64,000 nt of DNA from Acidobacteriota bacterium. GTDB taxonomy: Bacteria > Acidobacteriota > Terriglobia > Bryobacterales > Bryobacteraceae. A program made the translations under genes and the position numbers. The number at the start of each line of letters is the position of its first letter. Position 1 is the first letter of the stretch. Location of the stretch: the NCBI GenBank assembly GCA_016870995.1, contig VFZU01000013.1, positions 1-64,000 on the forward strand, given 5' to 3'. The notes under the pieces are model-generated. The model was given only the letters and a program-made list of their open reading frames with translations. It searched no databases and had not been told where the DNA came from. Below are positions 9,276-18,592 of this stretch, one piece after another.

Positions 9276-9309
9276 GCAACCCCGGAATGGGGTTGCTTCT
9301 TGTTTTTCT
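9276..9309 (+). terminator. Rho-independent terminator
   Basis: GCAACCCC-GGAAT-GGGGTTGC followed by TTCTTGTTTTT. Confidence 0.85.
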
Positions 9310-9347
9310 GTCTTTTTACTTTTCTGTCTTTTTACTTTTCTGTCTTA
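9304..9347. repeat. Short tandem repeat, ~2.7 copies of 16-bp TTTTCTGTCTTTTTAC
   Basis: Units at 9304-9319, 9320-9335 and a partial unit from 9336. Confidence 0.9.
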
Positions 9348-11201
9348 GGGCTGGATGGCGATGTCGACCATGTCGTGGAAGCTGCTCGCCGTTTCGATGG
9401 CGAGTGGCACGGCGGAGCCGATCGGGGCGTTGGCTGGGATGACGATGTTGAGCTGGTAGAGGCCGGCGAAGCCTGGGGCAGCACCGGAAAAGCTTACGGT
9501 AGCGCGCTGGCCGCCGACGTAGACGTTCAGAGAATCGGTGATGCGGGTGAGTGATGTTGAAGGGGCGGCCGCGCCATCGGCAAGCGCAGGATTCAGTGCG
9601 CCCAGGCCTGTCAAATAGACCAGTACTGTGTCGCCGCGGCGAGTCGCATTGGCGGGGGTGACGACGGAGAAATCCGCCTTGAGGATCGCGCCGGGGCCGA
9701 TGCCGTTTTGTGTATTCGAGTAGATGCCGGGAGACATGCGGCTGACTGGTACCGTGACGCGGTTCGATTCCTGATTGTCTTGCCGGACGATGATGTCGGC
9801 CGTTGTACCGGAGGTGGCAAAGGGGACCAGTGCACTGATCTGATTGGCGCTGACAAAGTAGAGTGGTGCAGGCCGACCTTGTACGGTGACACTGACGCCG
9901 CCAAGCGTAGTGGGGAAGGGAACTGAGGAGGCGACAACGGGGGTGGTTGGGCCCATGCCGGTGCCAAACAGGCCGATGAACTGGCCCGGCGCGATTGGGT
10001 TGCCCACGGGAGCAAAGCTCGCCCCGTTGAGCACTCCGGCGGGATTGAGGAACACACCAGTGCCGCTGAGGTCACGCGCTTTTGCCCCAAAGAAGATCTC
10101 GTAGTTGTCAGAATCGACGAAGGAAACTCCCGCTCCAACAAAAGCGTTGTTGTTGGCGCCGATGACGAAGCGGTTGCTCATCATGGAACCGACGCCGTCG
10201 GTGCCGAGTGTGTAGTCATTGACGGCGGTGGAATCGACGTTGCCTTCTGGCAGGCGGACACGGCGGGTCCAGACGGACTTGCCTGTGCCGAGCCCATTGA
10301 TGGCTCCGCTGTAAGTGGATGGGCGGGACTGATCGATCTTGAGGCCGGATGAGAAGTAGAGGCCAGTGAAGTTGCGCGGGGTTGCACCAGCGGCTGCGGA
10401 CCGAATGGCAAACAAAAAGTCGTGAGCGCCCTGGGAGACAGAACCACCCAGAACAAAGTCGCCATTGGCGGAAACCAAGATCTGTTTATCACCGAGCAGC
10501 AATTGCGTGGACGAGGGAAACGGAGCCGTGATGGGGAAGATCATTTGGCCGGAGCCGTCGCCCGAAATGCTGTAGGTGCTCGGCCCGATGGATTGTTGCA
10601 GCACGCGTTTGCCGTTGGTGACCGTCTGGCCCGAGGTGTTTACCTGACCCAGGCTGCCCTGGCCGTTGGAGGTGAAGCGGAAGAAGCTGTTTTTGATGCT
10701 CGAAAACAAGCCACCGGGAACTTCGATGGAAACGCCAGCATAAGCGCCTGTGACGGCAGCGTTTGAAACCGTCTGCTGTGGCAGAGGCACTGCGGCGAAG
10801 ATATCGAAACTGTTGCCGGCCGAATCCGTGGTGCTTCCAAGCAGCAGGCCGGTGGCGAGGCGGGCGTTGAGGTTGGCGTTGAGGTCGAGGGGGCTTGTCA
10901 TCGTGCAAAGCCCGCTTGCCGCAACGCTGTAGGAGCCAGCACCCGAAAAGGGGGCGGGGGGATTGTTGCCGGAATTTCGGGTGCCCTGAAAGGAAAATGA
11001 CCCGCGGCCATCGAAACTGATCACCCCGACGAAGCTACGCGCCTCGATTGGCTGGCCAGCGCTATTGGTGGCGATGAGAAGCTGGCGGAAGCCGTAACGG
11101 CCATTCAGGAAATTATTATCCAGAACTTGCGCCTGCATCTGAGCTACAAGCGCCAGAACGGCCAGACCGCAGTAAAACGGCGCTTTGGCAATGGTATTCA
11201 A
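9345..11201 (-). CDS. Secreted protein with TIGR03437-type C-terminal domain
   Basis: GVLNGASFAPVGNPIAPGQFIGLFGTGMGPTTPVV...VYLTGLGALNPALADG; start uncertain (TTG near 11201 proposed, because the longer ORF overlaps feoA). Confidence 0.8.
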   Translation of the reverse strand: MNTIAKAPFYCGLAVLALVAQMQAQVLDNNFLNGRYGFRQLLIATNSAGQPIEARSFVGVISFDGRGSFSFQGTRNSGNNPPAPFSGAGSYSVAASGLCTMTSPLDLNANLNARLATGLLLGSTTDSAGNSFDIFAAVPLPQQTVSNAAVTGAYAGVSIEVPGGLFSSIKNSFFRFTSNGQGSLGQVNTSGQTVTNGKRVLQQSIGPSTYSISGDGSGQMIFPITAPFPSSTQLLLGDKQILVSANGDFVLGGSVSQGAHDFLFAIRSAAAGATPRNFTGLYFSSGLKIDQSRPSTYSGAINGLGTGKSVWTRRVRLPEGNVDSTAVNDYTLGTDGVGSMMSNRFVIGANNNAFVGAGVSFVDSDNYEIFFGAKARDLSGTGVFLNPAGVLNGASFAPVGNPIAPGQFIGLFGTGMGPTTPVVASSVPFPTTLGGVSVTVQGRPAPLYFVSANQISALVPFATSGTTADIIVRQDNQESNRVTVPVSRMSPGIYSNTQNGIGPGAILKADFSVVTPANATRRGDTVLVYLTGLGALNPALADGAAAPSTSLTRITDSLNVYVGGQRATVSFSGAAPGFAGLYQLNIVIPANAPIGSAVPLAIETASSFHDMVDIAIQP

Positions 11202-11225
11202 GATATACTTTGATTTAACTAACAA

Positions 11226-11471
11226 GTGAGTCTCCCCGCAAAATCTCTGGCTCAACTGCGAATTGGCGAACAGGCGCTCCTTGGCCACTTGCATCTATCG
11301 GACGATATGAGCCTGCGCTTGATGCAAATGGGCATGATTCCGGGATGTATCGTCGAAGCGGCCCATGTGGCACCTGCCGGTGACCCAACTGTGTACCGCG
11401 TGGATGGCACCGAAATCGCCCTGAGACGAGAAACCACCCTGAATATCACAGTGCTGGATGTGCCCCGGTAA
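11226..11471 (+). CDS. feoA: Ferrous iron transport protein A
   Basis: SH3-like 81 aa, LSDDMSLRLMQMGMIPGCIVEAAHVAPAGDPTVYRVDGTEIALRR; immediately precedes feoB. Confidence 0.88.
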   Translation: MSLPAKSLAQLRIGEQALLGHLHLSDDMSLRLMQMGMIPGCIVEAAHVAPAGDPTVYRVDGTEIALRRETTLNITVLDVPR

Positions 11472-11475
11472 GAGC

Positions 11476-13350
11476 ATGGAATCCTGTCACCCCAGTTCGG
11501 CCACCGTCTCTCCCATCATAAACCCGGCAGGACACAAGCTAGTTGCGCTGATTGGTCCGCCGAATACGGGTAAATCGACATTTTTCAACCGTTTGACGGG
11601 GTTGCGCCAGAAAGTGGCGAATTATCCTGGCGTGACCGTGGAGCGACATATCGGGACGGCGCGGGTGGATTTGACTCGTGAAGTGACCTTGATCGATCTG
11701 CCGGGCGTTTACTCGCTTGAACCGCGCTCAGAGGACGAACAAGTGACGCACGACGTCCTCCACGGCAAGATGCCGGATCTCGAAAAGCCTGATGCGATCC
11801 TGCTGATTCTTGATTCGACGAGCCTGGCGAGGCACCTGATGCTGGCAGCCCCGGTGTTGAGTCTTGGGATTCCGACACTGGTGATTCTGAACATGTCGGA
11901 CGATCTGGAGCGCCGTGGTGGTGCCGTGGACGCGGAGGCTTTGGCCTTGAAGCTGGGTGCCCCGGTGGTGCTGGCGAGCGCAGTGCACGGGAGCGGCGTG
12001 GAGGCCGTCAGGCAGTTTCTGGCCAAGACGATTCCGCAACCGGAACGGATTGAATTGCCGGTTCTGAATAACATGCCGAGTTGCCGCCGCTGGAGTGGTG
12101 AGCTGGCGGCTGGTTCGGGCTTCAATCAACCGGCGCCGCCGGAATGGACTTACCGGCTCGACCGTATCGTGCTGCACCCGGTTTGGGGGCCGCTCAGTTT
12201 TCTGCTCGTCGTGTTGGCGGTTTTTCAAAGCATCTTCACGTTCGCCAAGCCATTGATGGAAATGGTGCAGGTTTCGATCCAGACCAGCGGGCAGTGGATT
12301 GCAACTCTGATGCCGGAATCGTGGTATCGCGATCTGCTGGTTGAGGGCGTTTGGGGCGGCGTGGGCAGCGTGATCGTATTTCTGCCGCAGATTCTGATCT
12401 TGTTCGCGTTCATTGCGGCGCTTGAGGATAGCGGGTATCTGGCGCGAGCCGCCGTGATCGCAGATCGAACTATGGCAAAGGTAGGCTTGCAGGGTAAGAG
12501 CTTCATCCCGCTGTTGAGCGGCTATGCTTGTGCGATCCCGGCAATCCTGTCGACGCGCACTATCGAAAACAAACGCGACCGCATTGCAACCATTCTTGTG
12601 ACGCCGCTGATGACCTGCTCTGCGCGGCTGCCTGTTTACACGATGCTGATTGCGGCTTTCATTCCTGACCGTCCGCTACTCGGCCCGCTGTTTGGCACGC
12701 GTGCCGCAATGATGTTGGGGCTGTATGTGTTGGGCTTTGTGGCAGCGGCAACGACAGCACGGCTGTTGAAGAGCACGATTTTCAAATCGGAGAAGACGCC
12801 GTTCCTGATTGAGCTTCCCCCTTATCGCGCGCCGCGGCTGAGTTCGATCCTTTATCGCTTGCTCGATCGTGCCAAGGTTTTCTTGAAGCGCGCCTCGACG
12901 ACGATTCTCTTCACGATGGTGCTGTTGTGGACGCTGGCCCATCTGCCTCTGCAGAACGGCGTTGCCCCAGCGATGGAGCAAAGCTACGCAGGACAATTGG
13001 GCAAGCTGATTGAACCTGCGATTGCGCCGATGGGATTCAACTGGAAGACTGGCGTCGGGCTGATTAGCTCGCTGGCGGCGCGTGAAGTGATCGTGGGAAC
13101 GCTCGGTACGATTTACGGAATTCAAGGCGATCAGGACGACCTCGGGTTGCAGCGTGCACTGCAGCAGGATCTGAACATGGCATCGGCTGTGGCATTGCTG
13201 ATCTTCTTTGCGTTTGCGCTCCAGTGCATTTCGACGATCGCGGTTGTGCGGCGCGAAACTGCCAGTTGGAAGTGGCCGATTCTGCAGTTTTTGTACATGG
13301 GAGTGCTCGCCTATGTATGCAGTTGGCTTGCCTACATCGCGCTGCGGTAG
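11476..13350 (+). CDS. feoB: Ferrous iron transport protein B
   Basis: G motifs GPPNTGKSTFFNRLTG, VANYPGVTVE, DLPGVYSL, then transmembrane Gate motifs (GYACAIPAILSTRTIENKRDR). Confidence 0.95.
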   Translation: MESCHPSSATVSPIINPAGHKLVALIGPPNTGKSTFFNRLTGLRQKVANYPGVTVERHIGTARVDLTREVTLIDLPGVYSLEPRSEDEQVTHDVLHGKMPDLEKPDAILLILDSTSLARHLMLAAPVLSLGIPTLVILNMSDDLERRGGAVDAEALALKLGAPVVLASAVHGSGVEAVRQFLAKTIPQPERIELPVLNNMPSCRRWSGELAAGSGFNQPAPPEWTYRLDRIVLHPVWGPLSFLLVVLAVFQSIFTFAKPLMEMVQVSIQTSGQWIATLMPESWYRDLLVEGVWGGVGSVIVFLPQILILFAFIAALEDSGYLARAAVIADRTMAKVGLQGKSFIPLLSGYACAIPAILSTRTIENKRDRIATILVTPLMTCSARLPVYTMLIAAFIPDRPLLGPLFGTRAAMMLGLYVLGFVAAATTARLLKSTIFKSEKTPFLIELPPYRAPRLSSILYRLLDRAKVFLKRASTTILFTMVLLWTLAHLPLQNGVAPAMEQSYAGQLGKLIEPAIAPMGFNWKTGVGLISSLAAREVIVGTLGTIYGIQGDQDDLGLQRALQQDLNMASAVALLIFFAFALQCISTIAVVRRETASWKWPILQFLYMGVLAYVCSWLAYIALR

Positions 13351-13426
13351 TACGCATAGTACAAAATCACTTTTCTTAGTTGCGGCTTGTGTTCCGCCCA
13401 CTGCAAATCTCGGGTAGAACAATTAC

Positions 13427-14272
13427 ATGGTCCGTTTTTTCTTCATGCGCATTTATCTCGTCTTTTGTATTTTGCTTGTCCAGAGTCTGATGGCCGTACC
13501 CCTTGAGTACAACAACAGCGCCTGGTATTCAGGTCTGGATCCGTACCTGGTAGGCAAACGGGAAAACTTCATGATTCAAGGCGTGAAGGTGGACGCGATT
13601 CGTGATGCCAATGGTTTCACGGGCGCCTTCACTGCGGTGCTCAAGTTCAACTACGGGGGGCCGTCGCCGGCAATTGGCAATCTTTCGACAATTGCTCCTT
13701 ACAATTTCAATACTGGCGGAGTGGTTTCGGCACTGCATGCGGCGGATTTGTTCTTCAAGAAGAACGGGGTGATTCGCTACGGAATTCCGCTGGTCGATCA
13801 CGGCGGCCCTGGCAACGTGAATGGCAATCCGATGGGGAATGGCTTGTTTGACGATGGGGATTTGTATCAAATCACTGGCGGTGTTCAAACGATCACTTCA
13901 AATCAGTTCTTGACGCCAGGCACGAATCCTTCCCTCTTTGGCACGGGACGGACCGTGCGGATGACAAGCGGATCTACGGTACAGGCATTGCAATCCGGGT
14001 CAACTCAAATCTACTTCAATGGGGAATGCACCGAGACGGTTTGCCCGATGGCGGAATACACCGTGACCTTCAATTTGAATGGCCCTGCGCTTGAGGGATC
14101 TGACTGGTATCAATTTCTGGTGGGTGTGAATGATGGGTCATTGACTCCCTATTTCACGGGGTCGGCGTGCGGTAACGACCTGCTCGATGGGGCAGTGCCT
14201 GAGCCATCAACTTGGGCGATGCTTGGCGCTGGACTGATGGGAATGCTTTGGCGCGGGCGTCGGCGGTTGTAA
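13427..14272 (+). CDS. PEP-CTERM sorting domain-containing protein
   Basis: N-terminal signal peptide; C-terminus AVPEPSTWAMLGAGLMGMLWRGRRRL. Confidence 0.9.
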   Translation: MVRFFFMRIYLVFCILLVQSLMAVPLEYNNSAWYSGLDPYLVGKRENFMIQGVKVDAIRDANGFTGAFTAVLKFNYGGPSPAIGNLSTIAPYNFNTGGVVSALHAADLFFKKNGVIRYGIPLVDHGGPGNVNGNPMGNGLFDDGDLYQITGGVQTITSNQFLTPGTNPSLFGTGRTVRMTSGSTVQALQSGSTQIYFNGECTETVCPMAEYTVTFNLNGPALEGSDWYQFLVGVNDGSLTPYFTGSACGNDLLDGAVPEPSTWAMLGAGLMGMLWRGRRRL

Positions 14273-14283
14273 ACTGTTGACTA

Positions 14284-15204
14284 GTGCATAAAGTCGTGAT
14301 TCTTGGCTCGGGCTGCGCGGGCAACACCGCAGCGATTTATACCGCGAGGGCTGGCCTGAAGCCGTTGGTCTTGATGGGCAAGGAACCGGGCGGGCAATTG
14401 TCGATCACCTCAGAGGTGGAAAATTACCCTGGCTTCCCGGAAGGGATCATGGGCCCGCAACTTGTGGAGAACATGAAGATCCAGGCTGAGCGGTTTGGTG
14501 CAGAATACCGGTTCGGCACGGTTGTTGAAGCGGACTTGTCGAAGCGCCCTTTCCGACTGAGTGTTGACGGCGAATGGATTGAGACTTCCACTTTGATTGT
14601 GGCGACGGGCGCGAGTGCGCGCTGGCTGGGGATTCCCGGAGAACAGCATCTGATCGGCAAAGGAGTTAGCTCCTGTGCCACCTGCGATGGGTTCTTTTAT
14701 CGGGGCAAGAAGATTATGGTGGTGGGCGGCGGCGATAGCGCGATGGAAGAAGCGAACTTTCTGACGCGCTTCTCTGACGTGATGCTGGTGCATCGTCGCG
14801 AAGAATTTCGTGCCTCGAAGATCATGATCGATCGTGTGGCTGCAAACCCGAAGGTCAAGGTAGTGCTGAACACCGTTGTTGACGAAGTGCTGGCCAACGA
14901 GACGGGTGTGGTTTGTGCAGCGAACATGCGCAACGTGAAGACCGGCGAGACCTGGCGTGAAGAGGTCGACGGATTCTTTGTGGCGATTGGACACATTCCG
15001 AACACGAAGCCTTTTGTGGGGCAACTGGATATGGACGAGGAAGGCTATCTGCTGAGCCACGGCGGCGCGCGGACGAACATCCCCGCTGTCTTCCACGCCG
15101 GCGACGTTCAGGACCGTCAATACCGACAGGCAATCACCGCCTCTGGCGCGGGTTGCATGGCTGCGATCGAAGCAGAACGGTTTCTCGAGGCTGAGGGCCA
15201 CTAG
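14284..15204 (+). CDS. trxB: Thioredoxin-disulfide reductase
   Basis: GSGCAGNTAAIYTARAGLKPL, active site CATCDGFFY, VVGGGDSAMEEANFLTRF, GDVQDRQYRQAITASGAGCMAAIEAERFL; GTG start. Confidence 0.92.
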   Translation: MHKVVILGSGCAGNTAAIYTARAGLKPLVLMGKEPGGQLSITSEVENYPGFPEGIMGPQLVENMKIQAERFGAEYRFGTVVEADLSKRPFRLSVDGEWIETSTLIVATGASARWLGIPGEQHLIGKGVSSCATCDGFFYRGKKIMVVGGGDSAMEEANFLTRFSDVMLVHRREEFRASKIMIDRVAANPKVKVVLNTVVDEVLANETGVVCAANMRNVKTGETWREEVDGFFVAIGHIPNTKPFVGQLDMDEEGYLLSHGGARTNIPAVFHAGDVQDRQYRQAITASGAGCMAAIEAERFLEAEGH

Positions 15205-15960
15205 ATGACACTGGCCGGGTGCAACGCTCTTGTGACGGGAGGCGCATCGGGACTCGGCGAGGCTTGTGTCCGGGCGTTGGTTGCGGCGCAGGCTGCCGTG
15301 ACAATTGCGGATCTCAACGAGGTCAAAGGTGAGGCGCTGGCCCACGAGCTCGGGGCTCTGATTCAGTTTTGCCGTACTGACGTTTGCGACGAAGCCGATG
15401 TGCTGGCTGCGCTTGATGAAGCCGAGCGTGTCGATATCGTCATCCATTGCGCCGGAATCGCCACGGCGGAACGAGCGCTTGGTAAAGAAGGCCCACTCGA
15501 TCTACAACGATTCGATAAGGTTATGAAGGTGAATGTCTCGGGTACCTTCAATGTCGTGCGACTGGCGGCGGCGATGATGGCGAAGAACGAGCCCGGACCG
15601 GATGGTGAGCGCGGCGTGATCGTTCTCACCAGTTCAGTGGCAGCCTTTGATGGGCAGATTGGCCAAGCGGCTTATTCTGCTTCCAAGGGTGCTGTGGCAG
15701 CCATGACATTGCCATTGGCTCGTGAGTTTGCCCGCTTCGGAATTCGCGTGCTCTCGATTGCGCCTGGGTTGTTCCATACGCCACTTCTTGCGGGCTTGCC
15801 CGAAGAGGCGATGAAGCAGCTGGCAGCGACGGTTCCGTTTCCGGCTCGCCTGGGTGATCCGGCTGAGTACGCGAGCCTGGCTCTGCACATGATTCAGAAC
15901 CGCATGCTGAATGGGGAAGTAGTGCGCCTTGATGGGGCGCTCCGCATGGCGCCTCGCTAG
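15205..15960 (+). CDS. SDR-family oxidoreductase (3-hydroxyacyl-CoA dehydrogenase type-2-like)
   Basis: [25 protein letters not shown]-terminal [23 protein letters not shown]. Confidence 0.9.
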   Translation: MTLAGCNALVTGGASGLGEACVRALVAAQAAVTIADLNEVKGEALAHELGALIQFCRTDVCDEADVLAALDEAERVDIVIHCAGIATAERALGKEGPLDLQRFDKVMKVNVSGTFNVVRLAAAMMAKNEPGPDGERGVIVLTSSVAAFDGQIGQAAYSASKGAVAAMTLPLAREFARFGIRVLSIAPGLFHTPLLAGLPEEAMKQLAATVPFPARLGDPAEYASLALHMIQNRMLNGEVVRLDGALRMAPR

Positions 15961-16646
15961 CTATGGCGGCTGACGACGATTCGTGAAGGGTAAAGGGTTT
16001 GAGTGACCGTGCGGGTCTGCTCAATCTCAAAGCCGCAGGCTTCAAGAATCTCAGGCCCGCGGCGATCCATCTGCTGACCGAGAAATGCCGGAACTACCTT
16101 TGAGGCGATCCGGTAGGCCTGATTGAAAGACTCGTGGTTCTGGCCAATCATGATCAGCGTGAACTTGCCGTCCGGCTTCAATACTCTCTGCACTTCGTGC
16201 AGGGTGCGTACGATGTCATTCGAGGCGAGTAATTCCAGCAGATAACAGCAAACTACATGATCGAAAGATTGATCGCGAAACGGCATCAGGCGTGAATCGG
16301 CAGCCTCAATCGTGCAATTCACCTCTGGATGTTCCTGCCGGAGTCGCCCCAAGGTACGAGCCGCCATCGAAGGTGACAAATCCAGCCCGACGTTCAGGCC
16401 CTTGGCGTTGCCCCCGGCAATTCTTGAGAACATTTCGCCGGAGCCGGTAGCGATTTCAAGCACCTTCTCTCCGTTTTCGATCGCTGCAAGTTCGAGCGCC
16501 AGGCGATGTGCACGGGCGTGAAACAGATAGCTGGAGATCGGATAGACGCGTGCCAGCAGGTCATAGACGCGACGGGTTCGATTGGCAATTGTAACCGGTA
16601 GGCGCTCGGTTCGCCAGTTTTCGAGAAGTCCTTCTAATTGATTCAA
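15957..16646 (-). CDS. Class I SAM-dependent methyltransferase
   Basis: [18 protein letters not shown]...[30 protein letters not shown]. Confidence 0.85.
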   Translation of the reverse strand: MNQLEGLLENWRTERLPVTIANRTRRVYDLLARVYPISSYLFHARAHRLALELAAIENGEKVLEIATGSGEMFSRIAGGNAKGLNVGLDLSPSMAARTLGRLRQEHPEVNCTIEAADSRLMPFRDQSFDHVVCCYLLELLASNDIVRTLHEVQRVLKPDGKFTLIMIGQNHESFNQAYRIASKVVPAFLGQQMDRRGPEILEACGFEIEQTRTVTQTLYPSRIVVSRHS

Positions 16647-17980
16647 ATCACTTGATAGTCTACTTGAGCTTGCGTGGGTTTGCTTGCTGGGATTTCGATT
16701 TCGGTTCGAGTGCCTTGTCCGAGCCGGCTGTCGACGCTCATACGGTAGTGCTCTCCAAAGAGCACCTCAAGCCGCTCTTTGACGTTCGAGACGCCGATGC
16801 CGCTTGATGCTCCGAACAGATCTTCCATCTTCTCTTCGGGAATTCCCTCGCCGTCATCTTCGACGACGAGCAGCAGTCGGCCGCTTTCCAGCATGCGTGA
16901 TCGCAGCCAAATGGTGCCACCCTCGAGTTTGCCGGCCAAGCCATGTTTGATTGAGTTTTCGATCAACGGCTGTAGCACCATGGCGGGGACGGGCACGTTC
17001 AAAGTGTCTGGGGCGATCTCGCGCAGAAACCGCAGCTTCTCACCAAATCGCACCATCTCGATGGAAAGGTAATCGTCGATAAAGGCAAGTTCGTCGCGGA
17101 GGGGCGAAAACGTGTCGGTGTTTTTCATCGCGCGACGCAGCACGTTGGACAGCTTGTAGACCATGGCGCGAGCCCGGTCTGGGTCAAGGCGGATCAACGA
17201 GGAGACGCTATTGAGGGTATTGAACAAAAAGTGGGGGTTGATCTGGCTGGTGAGCGCGGCGAGACGCGCCTCGGCAATCAATCGTTGCTGGAGGGACAGT
17301 TTGCTTTCCATCCGCGTTGTGTTCCAGATCTTGAGCGGCAGAAATGCGCAAAGCACGGAGGTTCCGAATAGTGCACTGATCCAGGGCAGGAGAGGTTCGG
17401 TGTCGAGTTGGATGGGGCTGAAGATTGCGCGCGAGCGGAACATCGATTGCCCCAACAACCGTAGGCCTTCGGCGAAGAGCAACCCGATCGTGATCAGAAT
17501 GCGGTAGCCGAGCCGCGGAATCATGGCTGGCTTGCGAAGCATGCGCCACGAGCCGAGAATGTCGAACACGGGCGAGTATCGCCAGATCTCTTCGGTGCCG
17601 GGTGCGCAATCTCGAATCAGCCCACCGAGCACGCCGATGCCCGCATAGAGCGGCATGGCTAGTAGCTCATTGGCGAACATTGCCGGCAGGCTCATCAGAA
17701 TTCCGCTCACCATGCCCGTGACGTAGCCACCCATCAGGCCGGCAAGATAGGCACCCGCAATCGTGAGGTCGGCCGCCTGATAGGAGCCGGTAAAAACCCT
17801 GGCCGCCGCACCCGCACCGAAGATGGAGCCGAAGGCGAGCGCCATCTCGAGCCGCTGTGTCACCGTGCGTTCTTCGCGCAGCAACATGCGCTGAAATGCG
17901 GGGATGCGCGACAGGATTGAGGCGAGGCTAGCGGCGACGCCTAAATTGAAAAGCAGCAGGATGAAGGCCGGTTCGACCAT
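16643..17980 (-). CDS. LytS/YehU-type sensor histidine kinase
   Basis: 5TM-LYT-like membrane region, LTSQINPHFLFNTLNSVSSLIR, LQPLIENSIKHG, GEGIPEEKMEDLFG, GIGVSNVKERLEVLFG. Confidence 0.9.
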   Translation of the reverse strand: MVEPAFILLLFNLGVAASLASILSRIPAFQRMLLREERTVTQRLEMALAFGSIFGAGAAARVFTGSYQAADLTIAGAYLAGLMGGYVTGMVSGILMSLPAMFANELLAMPLYAGIGVLGGLIRDCAPGTEEIWRYSPVFDILGSWRMLRKPAMIPRLGYRILITIGLLFAEGLRLLGQSMFRSRAIFSPIQLDTEPLLPWISALFGTSVLCAFLPLKIWNTTRMESKLSLQQRLIAEARLAALTSQINPHFLFNTLNSVSSLIRLDPDRARAMVYKLSNVLRRAMKNTDTFSPLRDELAFIDDYLSIEMVRFGEKLRFLREIAPDTLNVPVPAMVLQPLIENSIKHGLAGKLEGGTIWLRSRMLESGRLLLVVEDDGEGIPEEKMEDLFGASSGIGVSNVKERLEVLFGEHYRMSVDSRLGQGTRTEIEIPASKPTQAQVDYQVI

Positions 17981-18005
17981 AATGGAATTGTCCCCACCAT
18001 TATGG
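17977..18005. repeat. Inverted repeat CCATAATGG-N11-CCATTATGG covering both divergent start codons
   Basis: Arms 17977-17985 and 17997-18005 are exact reverse complements. Confidence 0.85.
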
Positions 18006-18592
18006 AGCTAGTTCACGCTGCGGAAGCAGATTTCCCCTCAGAGTTCGGCCGGTTTCGCATCCATGGATTTGAATGGGTGCAGGGTGGAGTACGGGAGGAA
18101 GCCGTTGCGGTGGTGATGGGAGACCTCACTGGACAGCCCGCTCCCATCCTGCGGATCCACTCGCAATGCCTGACCGGGGATGTCTTTCACAGCTTGCGCT
18201 GTGATTGCCGAAAGCAGCTGGAGATGGCTTTGGCGGTGGTCGGCGGTGATGGCCGGGGCCTGGTGATCTATGAGCTGCAGGAAGGCCGTGGCATCGGTAT
18301 CATCAACAAGCTTCGAGCCTATCAACTGCAAGACCAGGGAGCCGATACCGTGGAGGCAAATGAGGCACTAGGGCTTGAGGTAGACGCACGCGATTACCGC
18401 CTGCCCGCAGCTATCTGTCGTCACTTTGGGGTAACAGCCGTGCGGCTGATGTCGAACAATCCGGACAAGATTGCCGCGCTTGAAAATGCTGGAATCCAGG
18501 TAGTCGAGCGGGTCCCGACCATTGCGGTTGGCAGTGTTCACTCAAAGGACTACCTGGATGTTAAGCGCGAGAAGCTTGGCCACCTGATCTAG
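18002..18592 (+). CDS. ribA: GTP cyclohydrolase II
   Basis: RIHSQCLTGDVFHSLRCDCRKQLEMA, EGRGIGIINKLRAYQLQD, ADTVEANEALGLEVDARDY. Confidence 0.93.
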   Translation: MELVHAAEADFPSEFGRFRIHGFEWVQGGVREEAVAVVMGDLTGQPAPILRIHSQCLTGDVFHSLRCDCRKQLEMALAVVGGDGRGLVIYELQEGRGIGIINKLRAYQLQDQGADTVEANEALGLEVDARDYRLPAAICRHFGVTAVRLMSNNPDKIAALENAGIQVVERVPTIAVGSVHSKDYLDVKREKLGHLI

